Of a stretch of DNA of 64,000 nt, positions 22,905 through 35,469 are shown piece by piece. The position numbers and the translations under genes are program-made. Positions within the stretch are counted from its first letter, which is position 1. Each line of letters begins with the position of its first letter. The DNA is taken from the NCBI RefSeq assembly GCF_901000735.1, contig NC_081550.1:9876716-9940715 (forward strand), in the 5' to 3' direction. The notes under the pieces are model-generated. The model was not told the origin of the DNA, did no database searches, and was given only the letters and a program-made list of their open reading frames with translations. Origin of the DNA: Corylus avellana. Its lineage: Eukaryota; Streptophyta; Magnoliopsida; Fagales; Betulaceae.

Positions 22905-25900
22905 TCAGTTTTTGTTGCCCAGGAACATCTTAGCCGTCAAACCGCATGCAATCGCCTCCCGAGGTATCTTGTCCACACGATGAATTCCTTCAGCAAACAC
23001 CACCCCCATCCCCATATGCAAATGGGGCTCAATGTGGCAATGGAATGCCCACGCCCCCGGATTATCCGCCACAAACCTCAAAGCCGTCCATCCGTACGGG
23101 AATATAACCGCCGTATTCCTCAGCGGCGGATTCTTCAGGTTCAGCTTCTTCTCATCCTTTTCCGAGAATTTCCCTTCGCCGTATCCGAGCACCCAAAAAT
23201 CATGGCCATGCAAATGCCACGGGTGGATCTCGCTCACGTTGTCGCTCAACGCATTCGCGTTCTGGAGAATCACGTCCACCGTCGTGTTCAGCCCGATAAT
23301 GTAGGCGCCGCTGCCGGAACTCGTGTTCGGATTTATCGGCGGTATCATGACGTCGTAGTTGTCGGCGAATTTCTCCGGTGGGGTCTTCTGGTCGAAAGCG
23401 TTTTTCAGGCCGAATTTTATGGATCCCAAATAAGGGGTGGCTGGGAGTGTTAAGGAGACGTTGTTTATCGCCCACTTGGTAAATCCATTGATCTTGTTTT
23501 GGGTGTTGAGGAGGAAGATCCGACGGTCGTGTTTTGTCGGAGGTTTGGGGGACCCCATGAGAGCAAGGATTTTGTTGGAGAAAGTTTTGCTGTGGGCGTA
23601 ATCGTTCCATCGTGGTGTAACCGGCGGTGGAGATGGAGGGAGCTTTGAGGCGGAGGTTGGTTTGTAATTTAGGATGGTCAGGCCGGGAGGTGTCGCCGGA
23701 CTCCTTCCTCTTACGCCAATGGAAAGCCAATAGTTCTTTGAAGGGTCTTGGTTTGTGGTTATGAGGACCGAGTAGCTCTCGCCGGAGTATATGTCCAAGT
23801 CATCGACGGCGAACGGCTGGAGATAATTCCCGTCGGCTTCCACCACCACCATTTTGTGATTCTATAAAGAAACCAAACATATTAATAAACATCAATTCCA
23901 GCTGATAAATTTTGATAAATTTGGATGAGGATTTACAGTAATATCTCAAAACTACATTTCACTTATTAACCTTTCCACACAAATTTCTTTTGAACTTAAA
24001 TGTAATTTAACATTTTTTAATTTTTAAAATTAATGGTTCGATTCTTAATAAGGTAACTTTCTTATTAAATTCTGAAATATAATTTGTTTTAGACGTTTAT
24101 ATGACATACACGGTTGAAATTTTATGAACGGATCTCAATCCTTATATTAGTGTAATGTTAATAAATAATTGTTAAAATATTAAAAAAAATATGTGAGAAA
24201 TGAGTCAAATGACACTTGTTACTTATAATAATAAGTTGAATTTTTTTTTTTTTCAAACTAATTTAGATGAAATTTCTGTTATTAACCTTTTGATTTAACC
24301 CCAAACTTTTATAGTAAGGTTTCCATTTCAACATTTTAAAATATTATAACTTTTTAATTTTTTTTATTTTTAAAAGAAAAAATTGTAAGCGAAGTTTCCA
24401 TAATAGTAAGAGCATTGAAAGGACAAGACTTTCACTAAAAAAAAAGAAAGGACAAGGCACGAAGACAATGCAAAAATCAGAGGCCGACAGCCTGACATGT
24501 TTTGAGATGATGCCACTAAAGTCGTAAAGAAGCCACGCACGTCGCATGCACCCCCACACCCGCACCCAAATATATATACATTTTATGAGTTTTTTAATTT
24601 AAATTTTAATATTTAAAAATTAGTAATATAGTTTTTTAATATTTTAAAAAATTTTAATGTAGATCCTTTGTCACTAATTTTTGTCAAATTGAACAGAAAT
24701 TTATAAAATTACGTAATTGCTCTTAATAATTTTTTTTTTTAATTTCTGTCCAATTAGACAGAAATTAGTAACAGAAGATCTAAATTAAAATTTTTTGAAA
24801 TATTAAGAAGTACATTACCAATTTTTAAATTTTGGAATTCAAATTAAAAAACTTATGAAACTTCAGGACTAAAGTGAATTTTCTCCTATATTTTACATTA
24901 TCAAAAAAAATATTATATATTTTACGATAAAAATCCAATATATATAATTTAGACAAACATGTATAAATATATTATGATTACTTGTTTAAATTAGAATTTT
25001 CAGACATGTAAAATGTAAATGACAAAATTTTTCTTTAAACTGGGTTGAGGGGATTTTCTTTAACCTAATTAGTCTCTAAAAATGATATGTATCTATTAAA
25101 CATATAAGATAGACATATGTATCTCATATGTAATAAAAAAAAAATATTACTTTTATAAACTAAATTGAAAAAAAATTTCATTTGACCTAATTTTAAAAAA
25201 AATAAAATAAAAAACTTTATAAAAAATGGTCAATTTCCCCACCAACTCCATTATCACCCCACTCCCACAAAATAAAATAAAAACAGACAAACAGACGCTG
25301 CTAATTGTCAAATATTTTAAAAGCTTTTTATATATATATGTGTGTGCGCGCGCGCGATTCTTTTCGAAGTGGGGGTGGGTTGGAAGTTGGGACATACACT
25401 GAAACACTGCATGATTAAAAAAGAAAAGGTGGTCATTTGATAATGCAAATGTGTATGATGCGAATGACATGGGCATCATGCCGGTCAACTTCTATCACAT
25501 GTTCTCTGTAACCAATGTCGTGCTGCCAGCAGCGATCCCTCTCACATGGGAATCCAATGATTTCTTTTCTTTCATTTCTTCCTCACTAATAATATTCATT
25601 ACCCATTATGTAAAGAAAAAGTGAAAGAGAAGAACCATTTCTTTTTCCATCGACAACTTGTCAACTAGTTTTTGAGTGTGACAATGAAATGACCGATCCG
25701 TAAACTAAATTATTCAAAACTTACTTTCTCTACTTTTTATATTTTTTTAATTTTTCTCCATCCGACCAGCTAGTTTGTTTGACTAAGAATTTGGCTATTG
25801 TAGTTCAACAATACATAAAAAAATAAAAAATAAAAAATAAAAATAATAATCTTATTCACTCATAAAGAGAAAATTGAGAAATGATATTTAACAACTCTCG

Positions 25901-26004
25901 TATGACTGTCATGTAACTATAATGATGTAGTAGTGTGTTAGAACTAGTAGCTCATATTAATACCAGTGAAAAATCAAGTAGACAAGAACAGAGTGAACGT
26001 CGCA

Positions 26005-26044
<40 letters not shown>

Positions 26045-28119
26045 TCACACAGTGAATATATACTAGTTACTAATTTTTTTTTTTATAAGACCTTGTTGAT
26101 TCAAATGTTGATTTTTATTATTATATAATTATAGTTGTGTGAGAGTTTACTAAATAGTATTACTAAAAAAAAAATAGAAAAAATTTTATTTTAGACCCTT
26201 GAACTACTATACATTTTGAGATGACTTCTCAAATTTTAAAAACTCTCAATTTAACCGTTTAAACTTTCAAAAACTTTCATTTCTCAGATAATTCAACCGT
26301 TAACTAACCCTAGCGAAAATGACTAAAAAAACCAATAAAAGAGATGGCATGCAATGGTAAATAATATAAATAATTACCCCAATGGCCAAGTTGAGGGAAG
26401 CTAAGGCAGTGGTACTGGCAATTCTGATCCTGTAGGTCTTGTTTGGAAGGACGTGGAGGATCTTCGGTGCGCATTGTTCGGTTCCTCTCAATTTGCACTG
26501 GGTGGCGGAGGAGTTGCTAAACTGCGCTGCCAGGGAACAGTTGTACTGCCCTCTGCCGTTCATCAGCAAGCTCTGCAGGCCCACAAGCATCCAATGTATA
26601 AAAATAAAGTAAAAAAGCAAAAGTAAAATAAATAGAATAAATAATTCTTTACTCTCTCTTATTTACTATTTACTATTTACTATTTACTTTTCTTCTTTTC
26701 ATGTTTTTGGGTAAAGCAGATAACGATAGACCACCTGCTTCGTACGTTGTTATATGGTGTATTTATTTACGAGTCTCTTTCTGTGGGGTTTTGAAACTTT
26801 TGCTTGCATTTCCGATTTGAGCAAACCCTAATATTATTTACTATTAAATTTCAATTTTTTTTTTTTTTGAAATTACGTATTCATATGTTATTAAGAATAT
26901 GTTAATTAATCCGTTCATATCAAATAAATGTGGGAGGAAATTAAAAAGCTCGAAAAAAGCTTTATTTTTTAAATATTGTTCCATTTTTTTTTCTTTTTAA
27001 ATAAATTTTGCTATATATAGGATATATTTTATGGGGCATATATATGATGAGGAAGAAGCAGCAGCACATGCATGTGACTTGGCAGCATTGAAGTACTGGG
27101 GACATGTAATTTTCTCATCTCAAATCATTGTGATTTCTTAATATTATTTCACGTATTTTAATAAAGATGAACTTTAAAAAAACATGTAATTTACTACGAT
27201 AATTGTAGCTATCAATCAACGGTATCAACCAATGAAGCAAGAAAAAAAAAAAAAAAAAAAAAACAAGAAACCTGTGGTTCACCAATCCAACGAAATGGGT
27301 TAGAGGAGAGGCCAACTTCTTGCTCATGAACACTTTTGTGCCACCAATCACTCAACAAAAGGTCGAATTCGCCGTCATAATGGAATGGCTCTTTCTCTCC
27401 TTCTGCCACATCCACTATGAGAGACCCATACAACCCTGCCGACCTCTGCATGCCAAGGTGACCGTGATAAAAGTATGTTCCCGCCTGCATGCATAATAAA
27501 ACTGTTTTATTAAATATTAAATTTATTTATTTGTATCAGTTTAAAGTGGTAATATGATAATAGAACTAAAAGCCCGATTAAATCGGGCTTTAACGAGATA
27601 GAGATATTTTACCCTATCAACTTTGAACCTGTAATGAAAGGTTTCTCCAGGGTTGGTAGCACACTGTGAAATGGATGCAGTTCCATCTGCCCAAGGAGTT
27701 CCAAACTGGAAACAAGCAAGAATATTCACCAGAAATTAATCATGTTAGAGAAAGAGAGAGAAATGTGAACAAAAAAGAGATTCTAGAGAATTAAGAAGAA
27801 GGAGAGCAACAAAGCAAAACAAAACAAAACAAAACAAAACCTGTCGGATTCCATGCCAGTGAATGACAACACCCTCAGTGGAGAGCTTGTTAGTGAGTTC
27901 AACAACAATGGTGTCTCCGGCTTTTGCTCTGATGGTGGGGCCGGGAAACTGACCATTGATCCCCATCACCACATTCTCGATGCAATCCGGAGACCAGAAC
28001 AAGTACTCCACTTCCCATTTGAAGTGCCTGGTCTTAGCACCAACACACAGCCGACTAAAATATAAGAAAATGGACCAAATTATGAGTGCCCGAAAACCCC
28101 CCGGATTTGTTATGCCCAT
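22905..28119 (-). CDS. AAO: L-ascorbate oxidase (multicopper oxidase), five exons, apparently intact
   Basis: Ascorbate oxidase is a secreted blue copper enzyme of the apoplast that oxidises ascorbate with reduction of oxygen to water. Exons: 28119-27841, 27705-27613, 27484-27272, 26572-26378 and 23861-22905. All junctions are GT-AG and in phase 0, giving 578 residues, the usual family length. The start ATG is followed by a hydrophobic signal-peptide stretch ([18 protein letters not shown]). Copper ligands are visible in all four motifs: [25 protein letters not shown] and [12 protein letters not shown]; the last includes the type-1 axial Met. Other landmarks are FGTPWADGT and LLSDWWHKS. Intron 4 is 2.5 kb and carries a MITE. 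No break was found. A laccase-like paralogue is the only alternative, and the [14 protein letters not shown] context argues against it. Confidence 0.95.
24579..24872. mobile_element. AT-rich MITE in intron 4 of the ascorbate oxidase gene
   Basis: The left part (tatgagttttttaatttaaa) and the right part (read inward, gtttcataagttttttaatt) are inverted repeats of about 100 bp around a centre with aatttctgtccaattagaca, itself an inverted partner of ttgaacagaaatt. No TSD could be fixed. Confidence 0.65.
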
Positions 28120-28228
28120 TTTCTGCTGAAGAGAGATCGAGTTGAAGAGGTTTCAAGGCTAGCAAATGTATTTGTAGCCTTGGAAAGCTTTGTGTTAATG
28201 GTGATGGAACTATTGCAGTATTGATTCC

Positions 28229-28240
28229 ATATATATAATT
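28229..28240 (-). promoter_or_regulatory. Candidate TATA box of the ascorbate oxidase gene
   Basis: The minus strand reads AATTATATATAT about 110 bp upstream of the start codon. This is a usual spacing for a plant TATA box plus a short leader. No other promoter element is claimed. Confidence 0.5.
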
Positions 28241-28259
28241 GTAAAATACACTTTTGGCC

Positions 28260-29087
28260 ATCACGTACTAGAAACACCAACAACAACAAAAATCCTTGTT
28301 AGAGGATCAGATTCCGTAGGAGCATTTTTTTTTTTTTTTAAACAAAAAAAAAATACATACATTTACTTTCTATTTTAACCACTCATTTCCGCTATTTGAT
28401 TAAAATCCTTTTTTCTCTTTTTTTTTTTTTTGGTTTTTTTTTGGCACCAACCCAATTTTCATTCGTCTCATTTCAAGTAAACGAGTAGATAATGTTTGAT
28501 GCAAAGTCTCTTAAATTTTAAAAGGTTAACGTTATGTTTAGAAGTTGATGTGCATCAAAATGGTTACAGAAGATAGATAACTTTACCATTTGAAACAATA
28601 TAACTATATATATAGGGAAAAGTCTATACTCTCCTTAAACTACTATTTAATTGACAATATGCGTTTATGAATATGTTTTCGATATTGTTGAGAAATTGTG
28701 TCTGATGCCATCATTTCAATCTTCACCTAATTAACGGTGGAGAAAATGGTTTTTTTTTTGTTTATAGGTTGGATGAGAATATGAATTTATTTGGTGTTTC
28801 AATCTTAATGTGTTTTTGTGTTCCCACTGACGTATCGATCTATTATTGGACGCCACAAAGAAACTGGTTTATACCATATATAACTGGATAGTAAGGGCTA
28901 TCAAAAAATTTAGTCCATATATTTTAAAATATTTGACGAATTTTGTTAGATGTCACGTTAACGCTAATAAAATGGCGACATGTATCACTTTTAATAAAAA
29001 ATATAAATATATTAAACTAAAAAATAAGAACTTAATTTTCTTTTTTTAGTTTTTTATTTTATTAATTTTTTAGTTTAGTTTTTAAAG
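28260..29087. other. Intergenic AT-rich stretch upstream of the oxidase gene
   Basis: Contains poly-T/poly-A runs and a fragment near 28615-28690 resembling the left end of the local MITE family. No gene is seen. Confidence 0.35.
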
Positions 29088-29290
29088 GAATAAGGGTATT
29101 ATAGGAATATAAAAAATAAAAAATAAAAAATAAAAAATAAAAAATAAAAAAAAAAGTGGCATTTTTGACACATGCATTACTTTAAACTTCATCGGGCTAT
29201 TTAAAAAATGGATGTTAGTTGCTATTATTTTAATTTTTCTAGGTAACAAAAAAAAAAATCATTTTCATTTTTCATTAAAAAAAAAAAAAC
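29088..29290. repeat. Repeat copy 1 (ggaataagggtattatagg family)
   Basis: A stretch of about 200 bp begins ggaataagggtattatagg and includes aacttcatcgggctattt and tggatgttagttgctatta. It recurs at 29398-29571 and, more diverged, at about 46583-46735. Copy 1 has an expanded (aaaaat)n run. Confidence 0.8.
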
Positions 29291-29342
29291 ACAATAATTT
29301 TTTAGGAAAAAAAAACTAATGCTTTTAGGATTCCTCTTTATT

Positions 29343-29648
29343 CATCCCCAAGAGAGATAGCTTAATTGGCTGAAACCGCGCACCCTCTTGCAATCGAGGG
29401 AATAAGGGTATTATAGGAATATAATTAAAAAAAAGTTGCATTTTTGACACATATATCACTTTAAACTTCATCAGGCTATTTAAAAAATGGATGTTAGTTG
29501 CTATTATTTTAATTTTTCTAGGTAATAAAAAAAATATTTCATTTTCCTTTTTCATTAAAAAAAAAAAAATCATGAAGCAAAGGTCACTAGTTCGAATCGC
29601 CTCCATCTCTTGAGTGAACATGTCAACAAAAAAAAAAAAAAACCATAA
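29343..29648 (+). mobile_element. tRNA-derived SINE split by an internal insertion, 16-bp TSD
   Basis: The A box (TAGCTTAATTGG, 29358-29369) and B box (agttcgaatc, 29589-29598) are over 200 bp apart instead of the usual 30-40 bp. Between them lies about 177 bp (29395-29571) that closely matches the sequence just upstream of the SINE. The 3' end is poly(A). The direct repeats aggattcctctttatt (29327-29342) and aggattcctctctatt (29649-29664) show where the SINE landed. The internal sequence must have arrived afterwards. Confidence 0.85.
29395..29571. repeat. Repeat copy 2, inserted inside the SINE
   Basis: It matches copy 1 at 29088-29290 except for a shorter A run and scattered changes. It lies precisely between the A-box half and the B-box half of the SINE, with aatc at both borders. 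Confidence 0.8.
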
Positions 29649-29664
29649 AGGATTCCTCTCTATT

Positions 29665-30545
29665 TACGGCTAGATGTAATAAAATAATATAACATAATCT
29701 CTATTACTCTTTCTAAGATTTTATTGGCCATGGGCTCTTATTGAGATCTCAGTGCTGATATCTTACGGCTATGTAGCGTTACCAGATGTTTTAATATAAG
29801 CATTACTACAGCATTAATATAATATTTATCTAAAAATCTAATATTACTTGAATATTACAACAACGCTATTACAAAATAGCTAATAAAATTTTGGTAGGCA
29901 TTTTCTTCTTGTGGAGGTATCCAATCTGAAAAATAATGCTCTTGTAACTTTCTACTATTACTCCAAGAGAGGTATGAAGTAGTGAGGGAGAAAAATGCTT
30001 CAAAAAAGCTATTTATCATTTGTTGTGGTTGCTTAATTCTTCCCTTAATGCTGTCCTGGCTGCTGAGAAAATGCAGGAATAGAGAAGATTATTGAAATAA
30101 ATCAAGTATTCTATAATTGGGATTTAAGAAAAAAAAAAAAAAAAAAACAATTGTTTCCACTCAGCTTGAGCTTTTGACTTAAATTGATTTTCTTTTACTT
30201 TTACCTTTGTTTTCTGACAACCATATATATGGAGATCTAATTAGGCCTACTTTTATTTGAAATGAAGAGATGTTTTTCTTTCTCGATAGTGATGCCGAAA
30301 CAAACATGGAATTAATCAACAAAAAACACATCTAAGAATTTTATAAACAAGAAAGATTCTGACAGTACGTAAATCAAGAAAATTCTTATGTCTACAAGGA
30401 AAATATTATAGGAATGTAAAAATTACCAAAGTAAAAAGCGTGAATATAATTGAGAGATCGAAGCTTGTGCCATTTCTGAGCACCTGACTCTTTACGAGTA
30501 CTAGTTACAGAACACATCTAAAAAAACAAAAAAACAAAATTTATT
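29665..30545. other. Gap without gene
   Basis: AT-rich intergenic sequence. No coherent coding frame or recognisable element is seen apart from A runs. Confidence 0.35.
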
Positions 30546-30921
30546 GGAAAAATTTGACTTTGCCCCCACAAACTTTTAGGAAATTTTATAAACTCCTGAG
30601 CTTTCAAATATCTCATTTTGAACCTCTGAACTTTTAATTATTCTTAATGTAAACTTTTTCGTCAGATTTTAAACGTTACATTATGTTTATATCCCTGAAT
30701 TTTATATAAAATTTTAACTTTCAAAATATTTTTTTATTTAAAAAAAATAAAAATCAATGACATTTTGATCTTTTTTTTAATATTTTTAACTGCTAAAATT
30801 AACGGAAATGTTCTAATTAAGAGTAATTGAAAGTTCAGAGGTCTAAAATGAGAGATTTAAAAGTTTAAGGAGAATTTGTAAAATCGGATGAAAGTTCATG
30901 GAGTCAAAATGAAGTTTCTCC
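30546..30921. mobile_element. MULE-type MITE with near-perfect 9-bp TSD
   Basis: The ends ggaaaaatttgactttgccc and (read inward) ggagaaacttcattttgact are long inverted repeats containing phrases such as ctgaacttttaatt and aattgaaagttcag. Flanks aaatttatt (30537-30545) and aaatgtatt (30922-30930) agree at 8 of 9 bases. The same family recurs at 40004 and 47887, and its ends resemble the subterminal bases of the 15-kb MULE. Confidence 0.7.
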
Positions 30922-30930
30922 AAATGTATT

Positions 30931-31954
30931 TATTGTAAATTGTGTGAATGTTTTATTTACCTTACATATCTTTGAGTCTTACTTGTGACAAAATGACTTT
31001 GTTTATGGAAAGAAGTTTAAAGAGGAACAGAAAAAGTAATCACTTTGTCACAATTTTTGAATTTTATCTTAAATTCTAATTTTACATCCATAATTTCATC
31101 TTTTTAACGTTGTGGTTGTATATTTAATAAATTGTTATAAGACTGTCAATCCTACAATTAAGATAATGTAATAAAAAAATCAACTTTTTTTATTATAAAT
31201 TAATCTCATGTTGTTTCAATTATATAATAATCGTATAATTATTTATTAAATAACATTATTATAAAAAAAAATATTACAAATTATATATGGTTATCGTCAG
31301 CCGGGAATCAAGCAAATGGCTTAGAATGTGCAATGCAAAGAAGCAATCATGACGAGGGCGGAGGGACCATCCACTGTGTGATTGTGTGGACCGAACAATT
31401 CCCGCAGGTTGCAACAGTAGTGAGTGGAATTCTTGGAATCTTGCCATCCAAGCGAATCTTTTCTATCGACACAAAATAAAATAATAAAAAAAATGGTGTA
31501 GAAGGTGTCGGTAGTCAATTATGTCAATTGTGAATTGTCAATCTTACATTTTTGGATGTTTCCTAGAAATTTTCCTCACTGGTCAGGCCTCTTGGGACAT
31601 TACATTAATTGTGAATAATCCAAGTTCAGACAAGGAAAAAAACGAAAAAAACATTAATAATTGGCAACTCATTAGTAAGTATTTTTATAATTTTATATAA
31701 TTAAAATATTAATTAAATAATTAAATTTATAATTTTGTTAACACAATTTTTATTAGGAATTAGTCATTCATTGTTGAACCGAAGAAGAGCTTATCTGCTT
31801 TACAACCTTTACAACCATTGGGTCATATCGTCTCTCCTTTAGTCACTTTCTACTTTCTTTATTTCCTATGTATTTCTCGTGATTATTGTCTTGAAGATTG
31901 TTTGAGGAAATTCATGAAGTATTTCTCTCTAATTGCTGCTACACCATGACAAGC
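30931..31954. other. Intergenic stretch without a supported gene
   Basis: AT-rich. A 65-codon minus-strand frame at 31321-31518 matches nothing I recognise and has no splice or domain support. I call no gene. Confidence 0.35.
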
Positions 31955-32339
31955 ATTTCCAGCAATAATAAGTAATTTAGTTACTCAAAATTTTTCTTTT
32001 TTGTATTTTAGCTATTAATTTTTCAATACAAACTCTAACGGACTATCTATTCAATTCTTTACTTTCTCTAAATATTGTTTTTTAACATTATTTATTTTTT
32101 GTTTTTTAACCACACATTTTCTTCCCCTCTCTCTCTCAATCCCTCTCCCCCAACAAAACCAACAGATTTACCATCTTCAACCCCATTCTCAACCCAGCAA
32201 ACTGCAACACCATCAACAGATTTACCGCCTTGATTGTCTCTAATGCTCTTTTGTCAATAACAACAAACAAAACCTGAGCTTTACCCAATTCATATTTTGG
32301 GTTAAATTTTCAAGCTTTGAGGTTTTGGTGGTGTTTGGC

Positions 32340-32423
32340 ATGATCAGTTGGAAATATAATGCAATATTGGGGTTGATTGCAACCGTTGTGTTCATATGGG
32401 TTGCCTTTGCAGAGATCACAAAG
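32340..32423 (+). pseudogene. Captured first exon of an EamA/SLC35F-like membrane transporter
   Basis: ATG at 32340 opens a 28-codon stretch beginning MISWKYNAILGLIATVVFIW and ending AEIT before AAAGGTTGGG. It resembles the first exon, ending near a donor site, of plant EamA-type drug/metabolite transporters that begin with a WKY/WRY motif and one membrane helix. The following sequence is not the expected second exon, so this is a fragment. Family assignment is from memory of the N-terminal pattern and is tentative. Confidence 0.45.
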
Positions 32424-32564
32424 GTTGGGGTGCATCACTACTCTCTTTTCGGGTTGAATTTGATGCTTGGGTTGTGATTTTTGTTGGGGTTTCTCTTTCG
32501 ATTTTGGGAGGACCGAATTGGTGATGCTTTGTTCAGCATTTTTGTTGCTGATTCAAGGTGTCAA

Positions 32565-32569
32565 GGAGG
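32565..32569. repeat. Copia TSD, left copy (ggagg)
   Basis: The bases ggagg here and at 39323-39327 flank the two LTRs and form the usual 5-bp target duplication. Confidence 0.9.
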
Positions 32570-32834
32570 TGTTAAAATAATATAAACGTATGATCTTATT
32601 TGTAGGAATCTCCCGTTAGGGTGGATATCCAATGGAGGACAAAAGCAATGTGATAATGAGAGAATGAAGTTTTGACGTACGTTCTTCTCATTATCAAACA
32701 CTATTTATGGAGTTAGACTATGACTCTTCATCAAGAGTCACACCTTGTCACTTTATCATAACCACCATGGAAGGTTGTGATTGGCTATGGGAATGACCAC
32801 ACTAGTTATGGTGTGATCACCCTTTAAACCATCA
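32570..32834 (-). repeat. Copia 3' LTR (left copy)
   Basis: Starts tgttaaaataatataaacg and ends taaaccatca on the + strand. The palindromic TATA motif of the partner LTR is changed here (ctatttatggag). Confidence 0.93.
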
Positions 32835-32845
32835 TCTCCCACTTG
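32835..32845 (-). other. Copia polypurine tract
   Basis: The minus strand reads AAGTGGGAGA directly before the 3' LTR. This is the canonical plant Copia PPT and the primer for second-strand synthesis. Confidence 0.85.
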
Positions 32846-33430
32846 ATCACACTTTAACATTATGTAATCTAGTTGAACATTATCACCTTGGTACCAACTG
32901 TAATTTTTATTCATGTCAACTCTCATCTGTTTAATTTATAGATCGGCATTAGATTATGACATTTTATAATGTATATACAATTTTGTCATCTTATCTAATC
33001 GCACATTTTTTCATATATTTTCACACTGCTAATATATTAAGGTGACTTCATTTCGTTTTTAACTAAACGAATGACATCAATTCTCTGTGGTAAGGAACAC
33101 TGGTTCACACCTATTCCACAATTGACGATTTTAGCCATACACAAAACTATGTGCTGACCTGCATTGATATTTCTAATCAAGTGTTCCCTTGATACTTCTT
33201 ATCAGTGTCTTTTACACTATAAGATCATATATATATATATATTACCAACTTGTAACATAATGTCTCTCAGTGAACCTTACATTTACGAAAGTTGTAATAT
33301 TATTTCTTTAGTGTCTTCTGTCTATTACCTGACCAATTATTCCCCTTATAAAAACACAATTGCACAAAATCGTTCATTCAGGCGTCCCTGAATCCTTCCG
33401 CTTGTGCTTTAACATATATGTAGCTACCAC

Positions 33431-33890
33431 CTAGGTGTTTCTCAATCCCATTGTAGCTACATGCTCTTTGAATTTTTTCAAAGACAATCCTTTGGTCATA
33501 GGATCGGCTACCATCTCTGTTGAGGGTATAAATTCAATTTTAATTTCCCCTCTTTCCACTATATCTTGAATATAATGATAATTTACATCAATATGTTTGC
33601 CTTTGGAGCTTTGTGCTCCACTTTTTATTAAAGAGATAGCAGACTTGTTGTCACAAAACATATTGACTGGCTTACTGTTTAAACCTAAATTTAAACTTTC
33701 TACAAAACGTTTAATCCACATTGCATTACTTATTGTTGTGCTGCATGATATATATTCAGCTTCCATAGTGGATTTTGCAACGCAATTGTTTCTTGCTTAA
33801 CCAAGAAATAGCTGTTTCACCAAACAAGAACACATACCCACTTGTTGATTTTCTATCATCAGCGTCCCTAGCAACAAATATCAGGTCTTG
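33431..33890 (-). pseudogene. Copia RNase H domain (broken)
   Basis: Minus-strand sequence encodes the end of a Copia RNase H: KSTSGYVF, SKKQ, a shift near 33770, then MEAEYISCS, DNKSAISL, KHIDVNYHYIQD and the terminal DPMTKG motif. It ends at 33431. About 80 residues expected between the RT end (TRPDIC) and KSTSGYVF are missing, so a deletion removed part of the connection. Confidence 0.85.
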
Positions 33891-35426
33891 TAGTTGTCAT
33901 TGCATACATGAGACTGCCCACAGCTTGGGCAGAGGGGATAGATTCCATCTCTTGAATCTTTGTCTCATTTTGAGGACACATTGATTTATTCAAGTACTGA
34001 CCTCTTGAAATAGGTGTTTTTAGAGGTTTACATTTATCCATATTAAACCTCTTAAGTATCTTTTCCAGATATTTTTCTTGATCCAAATATAATAATTTTA
34101 AATTTCTATTTCTAGAAATTCTTATTCCTAAGACATAGGTAGCAGTACCCATATCTTTCATTTCAAATTTGGATGACAATAAGGATTTTGTTTTATTTAT
34201 CATATCTGGACAGTTACCAGTTAGCAGTATATCGTCTACATATAATGATAATATTGTTAATTTATTATTTTCATTACATATGTAAACACAGTGATCTAGT
34301 GGACTTACCTCGAAACCAATTTCTAGTATTGCTTGATAGAACTTCAAATACCATTGCCTCGAAGATTGTTTAAGCCCATATAATGACCTTTTAACTTGTA
34401 GACTTCTTCTCCATGTCCTGTGACCTGAAATCCTTCAGGTTGTTGCATGTAAATTTCTTCTTTTAATTCTTCATTGAGAAAGACTGTCTTAACATCCAAC
34501 TAATGTAATTCCAAATCCATTAAGGCTACAATGGACATGATAATCCTCACTGAAGCGAATTTTGCCACAGGTGAGTATGTGTCAACGAAGTCTACACCGG
34601 GTTGCTGAGTAAACCCTTTAGCCACCAATCTAGCTTTGTACTTTTCAAGACTTCCATCAGCTTTGAATTTCTTCCCTAGAACCCACTTGCATCCAATTGC
34701 TTTTCTTTGGCTTGGCAATTTCGTGAGTTCCCACACATCATTTTTCTGAATTGATTCAAGCTCTTCTTCCATAGCTTTAATCCATTTTTCAGCATCATGA
34801 CTACTTACAGCTTCTTTAAAATTTGCTAGATCTTCTTGCAAATTTATATCATCTGTACTTAGCACATAATGATCCTTGAGTATGGTTGATGGTCGTCTTT
34901 GTCTTTTACTCCCACTGTTTTGATTACCTATATCCAAATTAGGTTGATCTTTGAATTTTCTCTTGCTCCCACTATTCCGAATGTCCGTGTTATGTTCTTT
35001 TTCTTCCAAAGTAACTTGTGGTGTTTGACATTCAGAATCTTCTTCTTGTAGAAGTCTTATTTCATCCATGTGAGTAATTTGATTGGTGTTTTCTAGAAAT
35101 GCAACATCTCTGCTTTTTATTAATCCCTTATCTGAATGGTAAAATCTATATCCACTACCATTTTCTATATATCCTATAAATCTGCATTCCCATGTTTTAC
35201 TTTCTAACTTATCCCTTAAGGGTTTTGGAATAAGTACATGTGCCTTACATCCCCATACTTTGAGGTTGTAAAAATCTGGTTTTATGCCTGCCCAATATTC
35301 ATAAGGTGTAAGAGGTTTTGATTTGGTTTTGATTCTATTAAGAATATATGCTGCAGTGGATAAAGCCTCACCCCAAAAATGAGTGGATAACTCAGCATAT
35401 GCCATCATGGATCTTGTCATATCCAT
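33868..35426 (-). pseudogene. Copia reverse transcriptase and integrase C-terminal region (broken)
   Basis: From 35426 down, the sequence runs through the integrase C-terminal region (WGEALSTAAYILNR, WGCKAHVLIP) and then the reverse transcriptase (GCKWVLGKKFKADG, YSPVAKFASVR). TAG at 34500-34502 interrupts it, and after a frameshift near 34400 the conserved LYVDDILLTG active-site block appears. It ends at TRPDIC near the deletion. Both conserved Asp of the YVDD box remain. Confidence 0.88.
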
Positions 35427-35469
35427 TAAAGTTCTATTCCTTCTTTCTGCAATCCCATTTTGTTGAGGC

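Noticed and set aside
22980..23730. Frames overlapping the last ascorbate oxidase exon on both strands
   Set aside because: They are shadows of a GC-richer real exon with conserved copper motifs and show no domain of their own.
22905..28119. Laccase instead of ascorbate oxidase
   Set aside because: Exon structure, FGTPWADGT and LLSDWWHKS motifs and the C-terminal region fit ascorbate oxidase better.
29343..29648. Possible tRNA gene from the A-box and B-box motifs
   Set aside because: Boxes are too far apart and TSDs plus a poly(A) tail show a SINE, not a functional tRNA.
31321..31518. 65-codon minus-strand ORF
   Set aside because: No recognised domain, no splice context and AT-rich surroundings; length is expected by chance.
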